From Opitutus sp. (lineage in GTDB: Bacteria; Verrucomicrobiota; Verrucomicrobiia; Opitutales; Opitutaceae), in assembly GCA_024998815.1 (NCBI GenBank), contig JACEUQ010000002.1, positions 1 through 64,000 of the forward strand: a stretch of DNA of 64,000 nucleotides, given 5' to 3'. Positions 44,499-52,405 of this stretch are shown in pieces. A program made the translations under genes and the position numbers. The notes below the pieces were generated by a model. That model searched no databases. It saw only the letters and a program-made list of their open reading frames with translations, and was not told where the DNA came from. The first letter of the stretch is position 1, and each line of letters opens with the position of its first letter.

Positions 44499-45938
44499 TC
44501 ACAAAAGCGGGGCGAGCAATCGGCTGATATCCTCGGCCAAGTTGCCCCACAAGCGGTTGCGGACCGGAGCCTCGGGCTTCGGCTCCTTGCAGTGGTGCAG
44601 CAGTTTATTGGCCCAGACGCGCATCGCCCGCACATCGGCCTCCGAATAAAGAAAAACGCTGATCTCAAAATTAACGAAGAGGCTGCGCAGGTCGAAATTG
44701 GCCGAGCCGAGCAGGCCAATACGGTCGTCGACGATGACGGCTTTCGAATGCAGCATGTGGCCGTTATGGTGGAGCAGGACGCGCGCGCCGGCCTTGCGCA
44801 ACTGGCGCAAATAATGGCGGCGGGCATAGTCGGTGATGGGGTGGTTCGAAGTGGCGGGGACGATCAGGGTGACGTCCTTGCCGGCGCGCGCTTTGACGAT
44901 GAGCGAACGCAACAGCACCTCGTCAGGGATAAAATACGGCGTGATAATCCAGATGCTCTGCTCGGCCTCCTGGATCATGGAAAGCAGACCCTCGTAAAGC
45001 GGGTCACCATGGACGTCAGGGCCGCTGGCGACCACGTGCAGGGCGCTGTTACCCTCAATACGCACCGCAGCCGGATCGATTTCGGTGTGCAGGGATTTGA
45101 ACGACTGGCGGCTGGCAAAGGCCCAGTCGGCTAAAAACACCTCGTTGAGCAGGGCGGCGGCGGGCCCGATGATAATCGCGCCGAAATCGGACCAGCGTTT
45201 CTTCGACGGGTGAGCGCCCATGTATTCGTGGGCGAGGTTGTGGCCGCCGACCATGGCGGTGTGTTGGTCAAAAACGGCGATTTTACGGTGATTACGCAAG
45301 TTAGCCGAACCGCGGCCCGACAGCGGCAACACCGGCATAAAACGCACCACCTCGCCACCGGCCTGGCGGATCGGATCAACGAAGCCCCAACTGGAAAGCA
45401 GGCAACCGAGGCCATCGAGTTGCAAGCGCACCTTGGCGCCCGCGCGGGCGCGTTTGGCCAGCAGGTTGACCAAGTGCCGCCCGGTGTCGTCGCGACTAAG
45501 AATAAAGGTGGCGATATGGATGGAATGCTGGGCGCGCAGGATGAGGCCCTCGAGCTCGGCATAAGCCTGCTCGCCGGTGGTGATCAGCCGCACCGAGTTA
45601 CCACCTGCGGGCCGACCGGCGCCAAAGGAAGCCAGGGTATGGGCGGTGGGCGATGCGGCGATTGCGGGATCGACATCCGGGACGCCCGGCAAGTTAAGGA
45701 CAACGGGATGTTTACGTTTCTTGAGTTCGCGCAGCTTGCGCCCTCCAATGAGCACAAACAGCGGCACGCCAACATAGGGAACTAGGCCGATTATCAACAG
45801 CCAAGCGAGGGTGTTACTGGGGGGACGTTTTTCACCGACCAGCCGCGCGATGGCGAAAACCGCCAGCAGGAACCCGCCCATCGTTAAAAAATGGGGGAAG
45901 ATGCTGGTTTCGACTACGCGTGAAAGCTCGGGATCCAT
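44499..45938 (-). CDS. cardiolipin synthase / phospholipase D-family protein
   Basis: ATG 45938 gives 479 residues. The N terminus has two membrane helices (FLTMGGFLLAVFAIARLV and TLAWLLIIGLVPYVGVPLFV), as in bacterial ClsA-type enzymes. Two phospholipase D motifs follow: HRKIAVFDQHTAMVGGHN and HSKAVIVDDRIGLLGSANFD. It would join two phosphatidylglycerols into cardiolipin at the inner membrane. The open frame extends upstream toward the tRNA but carries no conserved text. Confidence 0.92.
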   Translation of the reverse strand: MDPELSRVVETSIFPHFLTMGGFLLAVFAIARLVGEKRPPSNTLAWLLIIGLVPYVGVPLFVLIGGRKLRELKKRKHPVVLNLPGVPDVDPAIAASPTAHTLASFGAGRPAGGNSVRLITTGEQAYAELEGLILRAQHSIHIATFILSRDDTGRHLVNLLAKRARAGAKVRLQLDGLGCLLSSWGFVDPIRQAGGEVVRFMPVLPLSGRGSANLRNHRKIAVFDQHTAMVGGHNLAHEYMGAHPSKKRWSDFGAIIIGPAAALLNEVFLADWAFASRQSFKSLHTEIDPAAVRIEGNSALHVVASGPDVHGDPLYEGLLSMIQEAEQSIWIITPYFIPDEVLLRSLIVKARAGKDVTLIVPATSNHPITDYARRHYLRQLRKAGARVLLHHNGHMLHSKAVIVDDRIGLLGSANFDLRSLFVNFEISVFLYSEADVRAMRVWANKLLHHCKEPKPEAPVRNRLWGNLAEDISRLLAPLL

Positions 45939-46075
45939 GGGCGAAGGGAGTAGCGGGCGGCTAGGGAACAGGGTGTGCGAGGCGACGAATGAAGCAAGTC
46001 GCGCGGCGGGCGTGAAATTAGCTAAATTGGGACTTGAACTTAACGGAGGGAGCGGGCTTTTTGACCTTTCTGTTT

Positions 46076-46161
46076 GGTGGAATATCCAAGTGGCCAAAGG
46101 ATGGGGACTGTAAATCCTCCCGCTCACGCGTTCGCTGGTTCGACTCCGGCTTCCACCACCA
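46076..46161 (+). tRNA. tRNA-Tyr (GTA)
   Basis: The 86-nt sequence folds as a class II tRNA. The acceptor arm pairs GGTGGAA with TTCCACC, the D arm is TCC/GGA, the anticodon loop is CTGTAAA with anticodon GTA, a long variable arm follows, and the T arm is GCTGG-TTCGACT-CCGGC. The 3' end ACCA is encoded. A strong terminator follows at 46168. Confidence 0.96.
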
Positions 46162-46167
46162 GTGTTT

Positions 46168-46207
46168 GCCCCGCAATGACTTAGGCCAAGTCTAGCGGGG
46201 CTTTTTT
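46168..46207 (+). terminator. rho-independent terminator after tRNA-Tyr
   Basis: GCCCCGC at 46168-46174 pairs with GCGGGGC at 46195-46201, with a T-run to 46207. The 20-nt loop is itself partly self-complementary. Confidence 0.88.
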
Positions 46208-46419
46208 GTGCCTTCTGCCACGGGACGTGTCAGGAGCCTTATCGCTTTTAGTTAAACCTAAACCCCTAAGCGGTCGTCGTGATCCGACGCAACCGACTGG
46301 GCCGCTTGCCACTTTTTCATTCTTCTCCCCCTACCCAGAAAGGGGACGCTTGGGGAACGGCCCGCGAAGCGTCATTTTTCTCGCCGCTTCCGCCGTCCTT
46401 ACGCACCACTGCATCAACC

Positions 46420-46821
46420 ATGAAAACGCCCACGCCCGTTTCCCCATTACTCAACGCCGCGCTCAAATTCCTGCTCGTCGAAAAACGCGGGACACACCCC
46501 CAGTTGAGCCAGGTCGATGGCGTAGAATACCTCTCCGTGCTGTGGGCCACCACTCGGTTTGGCGGCGTGCCGGGCTTTGACCGCCAAGAGGGCTGGTATT
46601 TTGATTCCCCTGATGACGACCGGGGTGTCGTAGCCGTTCACCTCACAGCCGAGGGCGGCTTCCACGTGACCAACCCCGATGCAGAATTCGCCTATTTAAC
46701 CGGCAAAGTGGGCTCCGCCCAAGAACTGGAGACCGTCCTAACCACCCTCGATTCCATCAAGGCAGCCGACCTCAAAGGCGTTGCCATCAAAGACCAGCCG
46801 CTGTCCGGATTATTGGAATAA
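46420..46821 (+). CDS. hypothetical 133-residue protein
   Basis: ATG 46420 gives a small soluble protein beginning MKTPTPVSPLLNAALKFLLV. It has an aromatic-rich middle (YLSVLWATTRFGGVPGFDRQ, EGWYFDSPDDDRGVVAV) and a helical C terminus. No signal peptide or membrane segment is seen, and I do not recognise the family. It lies between the tRNA and an ankyrin-repeat gene on the same strand with 175 bp to the latter's start. Confidence 0.6.
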   Translation: MKTPTPVSPLLNAALKFLLVEKRGTHPQLSQVDGVEYLSVLWATTRFGGVPGFDRQEGWYFDSPDDDRGVVAVHLTAEGGFHVTNPDAEFAYLTGKVGSAQELETVLTTLDSIKAADLKGVAIKDQPLSGLLE

Positions 46822-46996
46822 ACCTCCGCCATCCCACGGCCATCCGTCCAGGTTTTACCTCGACGCTAGGGCGGGCCACTCGACAAACGGTACCTGCGCT
46901 CCGTTTGCCTGTGAGCGACGAGCACGACCTAGGTTGAAATGGCCGCAGGCGATTTTAAGTTTTGCGCGTGAACCCAGCGCCCGCTTCGCTGCTCGC

Positions 46997-48028
46997 ATGG
47001 ATACCGAAGCGCTGCTCGCGAACATCCGCGAAGGCTCCCTTTCCCAGGACAAAGCCCGCGCACTGACAGCCGACGAGCTCGCCGCGCGCAACGCCTCTGG
47101 CAACACCGTTTTGCACACCGCTGCCAAGTACGGCCGACTGCGCGACCTCAACCCTGCGGTGCTCACCGCCGAGCTGTTCTCCCTCAAAAACGACTCCGGC
47201 TACACCCCTCTGCATCAGTTGGCTTTTGGCGGACATTTTGGCCAGCTTCCCGCCGGCCTTCTCAGCCGCAGCCACTTTCTGGTGCGCAGTAACTCCGGCT
47301 ACACCCCCCTTCACACCGCAGCCGCAGCCGGCACCCTTGCCCAAGTTCCCGCCGCGGTGGGTGCGATCAACCACGAGCTGCTGCTCATTCGCACCGATTT
47401 GGGTAACACCCTTTTGCACGAAGCCGCCGAGACCGGCGCACTCGATCGCCTGCCGCCCAACCTGCTCAGCGAGCGCCTGCTGGCCGAGCGCAACCTGAGC
47501 GGCGAAACCGTCCTTCATGTGGCCGCGCTCAACGGCCACCTGGGCCAAATCCCCAACGCCTGGCTCGGCACCTCGGTCCTTCTGCGCACCACCAAGGCGG
47601 GCGACACCGTGTTGCATGCATCCGCCATCTCCGGCCACCTCGGCCAGGTCCCACCGGAGCTGCTCATATCCAACAACTTGTTACTTAAAAGCAAAGCGGG
47701 ATACAGCGTGCTGCATGCGGTTGCCGAGACCGGCCAACTGGACCGTATCCCGGCGGGAATCCTCACCGCCGAACTTTTGCTCACGCGCAATGAACACGGC
47801 GACACCCCGCTGCATGCGGCCGCCTACGAGGGCCACCTCGGCCAAATCCCGGCATCGATCCTCACCCCCGCGTTACTAGCGACGCGCAATTACGAGGGCG
47901 TAACCCCTCTGGCGACCGCAGTTCGGCGCGGAAATGTGGGGCAATTACCCGTCGCGCTGCGCCCCGTGGAACCCGGCATCGTGAAACGGACTTTGATCAA
48001 ATGGGGTCTGTCCCGCCCTCCATTCTGA
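46997..48028 (+). CDS. ankyrin-repeat protein
   Basis: ATG 46997 gives 343 residues made almost wholly of 33-residue repeats: GNTVLHTAAKYGRL, GYTPLHQLAFGGHFGQLP, GYTPLHTAAAAGTLAQVP, GNTLLHEAAETGALDRLP, GETVLHVAALNGHLGQIP, GDTVLHASAISGHLGQVP, GYSVLHAVAETGQLDRIP, GDTPLHAAAYEGHLGQIP and a final partial one. The consensus GxTxLHxAAxxGHL is the ankyrin core, but each repeat also carries a conserved xLxRxPxxLLT part. The N-terminal helix and LTADELAARNASG act as cap. It is probably a cytoplasmic binding protein; the partner is unknown. Confidence 0.9.
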   Translation: MDTEALLANIREGSLSQDKARALTADELAARNASGNTVLHTAAKYGRLRDLNPAVLTAELFSLKNDSGYTPLHQLAFGGHFGQLPAGLLSRSHFLVRSNSGYTPLHTAAAAGTLAQVPAAVGAINHELLLIRTDLGNTLLHEAAETGALDRLPPNLLSERLLAERNLSGETVLHVAALNGHLGQIPNAWLGTSVLLRTTKAGDTVLHASAISGHLGQVPPELLISNNLLLKSKAGYSVLHAVAETGQLDRIPAGILTAELLLTRNEHGDTPLHAAAYEGHLGQIPASILTPALLATRNYEGVTPLATAVRRGNVGQLPVALRPVEPGIVKRTLIKWGLSRPPF

Positions 48029-48077
48029 GGTCGGCAAAATCCGACCGCCGAAGCAGGCTCCCCGTGTAACTCGATAT

Positions 48078-48111
48078 AAAAAAGGCGCGACCGACTGGGT
48101 CGCGCCTTTTT
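48078..48111. terminator. bidirectional terminator between ankyrin and galE genes
   Basis: GGCGCGACC and GGTCGCGCC enclose a 5-nt loop, with A6 on the left and T5 on the right. It can end both convergent transcripts. Confidence 0.9.
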
Positions 48112-48144
48112 CGGCTATTTTCTGCAGCGTTTCTGCGGCGTGAC

Positions 48145-49137
48145 TTAGTTTTTCTTAAACCCGTTGGGGTGTTCCGAGTGCCATTTCCAGGCCGTGGCAA
48201 CGATCGGCTCGATGGTCGTGTACTTGGGTTCCCAACCGAGCTCGGTCTTGGCCTTGGTCGAGTCGGCGTAGAGCGCGGGCGGATCGCCGGCGCGGCGCGG
48301 CGAGGTCACGTAGGGGACCTTCTTGCCGGTGACCTTTTCAACAGCGTGAATCACTTCCAGCACCGAGGTGGGCGTGCCCGTACCGAGGTTGTAGAACAGC
48401 GCGGTGCCGGGGGTTTGGAGTTTGTCGAACACGGCGATGTGCGCGCGGCTCAGGTCGTCCACATGCACGTAGTCGCGCAAGCAGGTGCCGTCCGGCGTCG
48501 GGTAGTCGGTACCGAAAACCTGAACATTCTCGCGTTTGCCCATAGCGACATCGATCACCAACGGGATCAGGTGCGTCTCGGGATTGTGCTGCTCGCCGAT
48601 CCAGCCGTCCTCGGCCGCGCCGGCGGCATTGAAATAGCGGAACGCCGCAAAGCTCAGGCCGTAAGCCGAGGCGAAGGACTTGAGTGCAATTTCAACGTCG
48701 AGCTTGGTCTGTCCGTAGGGGTTAATTGGCGACTGGGGCATCGTCTCAACCAGAGGCATTTTGTCGGGGATGCCGTAGGTCGCGCAGGTGGAGGAAAAGA
48801 CGAATTTCTTCACGCCCGAACCGATCATGCAGCGCAACAGGTGCAGCGTGGCGGCGACGTTGTTAAAATAGTATTTGAGCGGATCAGTGACGCTCTCGCC
48901 CACGTAGGCGTAGGCGGCGAAATGCATCACGATGTCGATTTTCTCCTTACGCAGGACTTTGCCCACTTCGCTCTCGTTGCCGAGATTCACGGAGTAGAAG
49001 GGCACCTCGGAATCCACGGCCGCGCGGTGGCCGAAGACAAGATTGTCCAGAACTACTGGGCGGTGCCCAGCGGCAATCAGTTGACGAACACAATGGCTAC
49101 CGATGTAGCCTGCACCTCCGACGACAAGTACGTTCAT
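48145..49137 (-). CDS. galE: UDP-glucose 4-epimerase
   Basis: This 330-residue SDR-fold enzyme has the Rossmann loop VGGAGYIGSHCVRQL at the N terminus, the FAAYAYVGESV segment, the catalytic SSTCATYG and YGQTKLDVE (Tyr and Lys), and the C-terminal RAGDPPALYADSTKAKTELG. It interconverts UDP-glucose and UDP-galactose for surface glycans. It is divergent from the ketosynthase gene, with 58 bp between their starts. Confidence 0.95.
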   Translation of the reverse strand: MNVLVVGGAGYIGSHCVRQLIAAGHRPVVLDNLVFGHRAAVDSEVPFYSVNLGNESEVGKVLRKEKIDIVMHFAAYAYVGESVTDPLKYYFNNVAATLHLLRCMIGSGVKKFVFSSTCATYGIPDKMPLVETMPQSPINPYGQTKLDVEIALKSFASAYGLSFAAFRYFNAAGAAEDGWIGEQHNPETHLIPLVIDVAMGKRENVQVFGTDYPTPDGTCLRDYVHVDDLSRAHIAVFDKLQTPGTALFYNLGTGTPTSVLEVIHAVEKVTGKKVPYVTSPRRAGDPPALYADSTKAKTELGWEPKYTTIEPIVATAWKWHSEHPNGFKKN

Positions 49138-49195
49138 ATTTGGAGCCTAGGCTTGTATTACGGTTACGGACGGGTTGGCTAGCGGTTTTTCCTCC

Positions 49196-50440
49196 ATGTC
49201 GCTTAAAACCCCTCGCATCGTCATCACGGGTGTTGGTCTGACCGCACCCAATGGCAACACGCTGACCGAATTCCGCCAAAACCTGCTCGCTGGGGTGGGC
49301 GGGATCGAAAAAAAGGAGATTCGCTACATGGGCGAATTGCTCGCCGGCGTCTGCCACTACGACGCCCTCAAATACCAAACCAAAAAAGAGCTGCGCGTAG
49401 GCACCCGGGCCGGCTCCATCTCGATTTACTGCGCCCGCGAGGCGGTGGCGAACAGCGGACTCGATTTCGCCAATTTCCCCAAGGACCGCGTCGGTGTCTA
49501 CGTCGGCACGACCGAGCACGGTAACGTCGAAACCGAGAACGAAATCTACGCGATTTCGAAGTTCAACTACGACACAAAGTACTGGTCGCATTACCACAAC
49601 CCGCGCACCGTCTCCAACAACCCGGCCGGCGAAATCTCGCTTAACCTCGGCATCACCGGCCCAGCTTACACGATCGGTGCCGCCTGCGCCGCCGGCAACA
49701 TGGGCCTGATCCACGCCACCCAGATGCTGCGCCTAGGCGAAGTCGACCTGGCGATCTGCGGCGGCGTGAGCGAGTCGATCCACACCTTTGGCATCTACGC
49801 TGGCTTCAAATCCCAAAACGCCCTCGCCTCCCACCCCGATCCGCTCAAGGCGTCGCGCCCCTTTGACCGTGATCGCAACGGCATCGTTATCTCCGAGGGC
49901 GGTGCGTTGTACACGCTCGAGCGGCTCGACGACGCGCTGGCCCGTGGCGCCAAGATTTATGGCGAAATCGGCGGCTACTGCGTGAACTCCGACGCCAGCG
50001 ATTACGTGCTGCCCAATCCCGGTCGCCAGGCCGAGTGCGTGCGCAAGGCGCTCAAGTCGGCTGGCATGACCCCGCAGGACATCCATATCGTCAATACCCA
50101 CGCCACCGCCACGCCGCTGGGCGACATCCAAGAGTGCGAGGCGATCCGCGCCGTATTCGGCGAGAACTGCCCCGATACCTACATTAACAACACCAAGGGC
50201 TACATCGGCCACTGCATGGGCGCGGCCGGTGCGCTGGAGCTGGCGGGCAACCTGCCGTCCTTCGATGATCTCGTGGTGCACCCCACCATCAACGTCGACA
50301 ACCTTGACCCCCATTGCGCCCTGCCCGGACTGGTGCTCAACCACCCGAAGAAGGTCCGTAAAGTCGATACCATCCTCAATAACTCCTTCGGCATGCTGGG
50401 GATAAATTCCACGTTGATTGTGAAGCGATTTGTGCCCTAA
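49196..50440 (+). CDS. beta-ketoacyl-ACP synthase (KAS II-like)
   Basis: ATG 49196 gives 414 residues with the thiolase fold and the Cys-His-His triad: the nucleophile in GAACAAGNMGLIHA, His in VNTHATATPLGD, and His in TKGYIGHCMGAAGALE. Length fits FabF. It would extend an acyl chain by two carbons using malonyl-ACP. An ACP gene follows 22 bp later, and a phytoene-desaturase-like gene and an ABC exporter come after it, so this is probably a dedicated KS for a special lipid, not the housekeeping FabF; this is inference. Confidence 0.92.
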   Translation: MSLKTPRIVITGVGLTAPNGNTLTEFRQNLLAGVGGIEKKEIRYMGELLAGVCHYDALKYQTKKELRVGTRAGSISIYCAREAVANSGLDFANFPKDRVGVYVGTTEHGNVETENEIYAISKFNYDTKYWSHYHNPRTVSNNPAGEISLNLGITGPAYTIGAACAAGNMGLIHATQMLRLGEVDLAICGGVSESIHTFGIYAGFKSQNALASHPDPLKASRPFDRDRNGIVISEGGALYTLERLDDALARGAKIYGEIGGYCVNSDASDYVLPNPGRQAECVRKALKSAGMTPQDIHIVNTHATATPLGDIQECEAIRAVFGENCPDTYINNTKGYIGHCMGAAGALELAGNLPSFDDLVVHPTINVDNLDPHCALPGLVLNHPKKVRKVDTILNNSFGMLGINSTLIVKRFVP

Positions 50441-50462
50441 CTGCGCCCTCTACATCCTCAAA

Positions 50463-50720
50463 ATGACCAAAGACGAAACCAAACAAGTGGTCCTCGAAAT
50501 CATCGCCGACATCGCGCCGGACGAAGATATTTCCAATCTCAAGTCCGACGTTCGCCTCCGCGACCAGATGCAATTGGATTCGATGGACTTCCTCGACATC
50601 GTGATGGAGCTGCGCAAGCGCCACAATATCGAGGTCCCCGAGGCCGACTACATCCAGCTGGCTTCGCTCGACAGCTGCGCTGATTACCTCACGCCAAAGT
50701 TCACCGCTCTCGGCAAGTAA
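50463..50720 (+). CDS. acyl carrier protein
   Basis: ATG 50463 gives 85 residues with the acidic helix bundle of ACP: DETKQVVLEIIADIAPDEDI, then the phosphopantetheine site LDSMDFLDIVMEL with the attachment Ser at LDSMDF. Compared with housekeeping ACP the helix II region is less regular. It starts 22 bp after the ketosynthase stop, so the two are likely a functional pair. A terminator follows the gene. Confidence 0.88.
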   Translation: MTKDETKQVVLEIIADIAPDEDISNLKSDVRLRDQMQLDSMDFLDIVMELRKRHNIEVPEADYIQLASLDSCADYLTPKFTALGK

Positions 50721-50745
50721 GCCCCGCTTCTTAGCATTCACTTAG

Positions 50746-50771
50746 GGCCTGACCTCGGTCAGGCCTTTTTT
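50746..50771 (+). terminator. rho-independent terminator after the ACP gene
   Basis: GGCCTGACC and GGTCAGGCC with a 2-nt gap, followed by T6. Confidence 0.88.
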
Positions 50772-50780
50772 ATTTAACCA

Positions 50781-52259
50781 ATGAACACCGCCACCCACTA
50801 CGACGTCGTCATCATTGGCGCGGGCATGGCCGGACTCGCGGCAGGCATTCGCCTCGCCCATTTCGGCAAAAAGGTGTGCATCTTCGAGCGCCACAACGCC
50901 ACGGGTGGGCTCAACAGTTTCTACAGCTTGGGCGGGCGCAAATACGATGTGGGGCTGCACGCGATGACCAACTTCGTGCGCGCCGGGGTCAAAGGCACAC
51001 CGCTCACCAAGCTCCTGCGCCAACTTCGCATCGAGCGCGACGAGTTCGCGTTGTGCGAGCAGAAGCGCTCCCGCGTTGCCTTCGGACCGCAGGGCGACGT
51101 GTCGCTGTCCTTCACCAACGATTTCACCGTTTTTGAAAGCGAAGTCGCCCGCCAATTTCCCGCCCAAATCGACGGCTTCCGCCGCCTGGTTGGCCTGATC
51201 CGCAGCTACGACGACGTTTCCCTGGGCGCCGTCCCCGAGTCGGCCCGCGCCGTCATTCGCCGCCACCTCAGCGACCCGCTGCTCGAAGACATGCTGTTTT
51301 GTCCGGTCATGTATTACGGCAGCGCCACCGAGCACGACATGGAGTTCGGCCAGTTTGTGATCATGTTCAAGGCCCTCTTCCTCGAAGGTTTTGCCCGCCC
51401 GCTGGACGGGGTGCGCGTGATCCTGCGCGTACTTTTGGACAAGTACCGTCAGTCGGGAGGCGAGCGGCGCATGAAATGCGGCGTGCAAAAAATCATCACC
51501 CGCGACGGCCAGGCCCGCGCGCTTGTGTTGGATGACGGCACCGAGGTGACCGCCACCCACGTTATCAGCACCATCGGCGCACCCGAAACCGAGCTACTCC
51601 TCAGCTCTCAGCTACTCGCTCCAAGCTCCCAGCTCAGGGCTCACAGCTCAGAGCTCCTAGCTCCGCACCCCCACCCCGCCGGCGCACTCAGTTACACGGA
51701 AACCATCACCGTTCTCGACCGTGAGCCGGCGGCGCTGGGCTGGGGCGACGACACGATCATCTTTTTTAACGACTCGGAAAAGTTCACGTACGAGCGCAGT
51801 GCGTCCGCCGTGGATGTGCGCAGCGGGGTGATTTGTATTCCCAACAACTTCGATTACGGCGCCGACAGTCACCTGCCCGAGGGCCTGTTCCGCTGCACCT
51901 GCCTGGCAAACTACGAGCAGTGGGTGAACTTGCCCGAAGCCGAATACCGTGCAGCCAAGGCCCGCTGGTATGCCGACATCCAGCGGAGCGCCCAGCGTTT
52001 TCTGCCCGCGCTGCCAACACCCGACGCCCTCACCCACGCCACGGTGGCGACGGACATGTTCACCCCGCGCACCATCACCAAGTTCACGGGTCGGATGGGC
52101 GGGGCGATCTACGGCTCGCCGCAAAAGATCCGCGACGGCCGCACCCCGATGGACAACCTCTACCTTGCGGGCACCGACCAGGGCTTTTTGGGGATTATCG
52201 GCGCGATGCTCAGCGGCATCTCGATGGCCAATTTCCACATCCTTCAGGCAGGCAAGTAG
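50781..52259 (+). CDS. phytoene desaturase/CrtI-like FAD-dependent oxidoreductase
   Basis: This 492-residue flavoprotein has the dinucleotide-binding N terminus VVIIGAGMAGLAAGIRLAHF, the GGLNSFYSLGGRKYDVGLHA motif and the C-terminal FAD contact MDNLYLAGTDQGFLGIIGAM. This is the amine-oxidase/CrtI fold of carotenoid desaturases, retinol saturases and related enzymes. A 63-bp insertion (51602-51664) encodes SSQLLAPSSQLRAHSSELLA and consists of nine diverged heptamers related to the satellite at 54237. It begins 10 bp after a terminator, yet the same-strand order suggests it modifies the acyl chain made by the KS/ACP pair. Confidence 0.88.
   Translation: MNTATHYDVVIIGAGMAGLAAGIRLAHFGKKVCIFERHNATGGLNSFYSLGGRKYDVGLHAMTNFVRAGVKGTPLTKLLRQLRIERDEFALCEQKRSRVAFGPQGDVSLSFTNDFTVFESEVARQFPAQIDGFRRLVGLIRSYDDVSLGAVPESARAVIRRHLSDPLLEDMLFCPVMYYGSATEHDMEFGQFVIMFKALFLEGFARPLDGVRVILRVLLDKYRQSGGERRMKCGVQKIITRDGQARALVLDDGTEVTATHVISTIGAPETELLLSSQLLAPSSQLRAHSSELLAPHPHPAGALSYTETITVLDREPAALGWGDDTIIFFNDSEKFTYERSASAVDVRSGVICIPNNFDYGADSHLPEGLFRCTCLANYEQWVNLPEAEYRAAKARWYADIQRSAQRFLPALPTPDALTHATVATDMFTPRTITKFTGRMGGAIYGSPQKIRDGRTPMDNLYLAGTDQGFLGIIGAMLSGISMANFHILQAGK
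51602..51664. repeat. diverged heptamer repeats inside the CrtI-like gene
   Basis: Nine 7-bp units (CAGCTCT, CAGCTAC, TCGCTCC, AAGCTCC, CAGCTCA, GGGCTCA, CAGCTCA, GAGCTCC, TAGCTCC) total 63 bp, keeping the reading frame. The unit is that of the satellite at 54237. Confidence 0.75.
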
Positions 52260-52405
52260 CCGCTGTGCTGGTAACCCGCGTCGGCGCGTCCCCGGTCCGG
52301 CTTCGCAGCGCATAGCTCGCGCTTGCCTCGGACGGCACGTCACCCAATCTCCCGTCCCTCGTGTCAGCTCCTCTTTCTTCGTCGCCCGCCTCTCACCCTC
52401 ACGCC

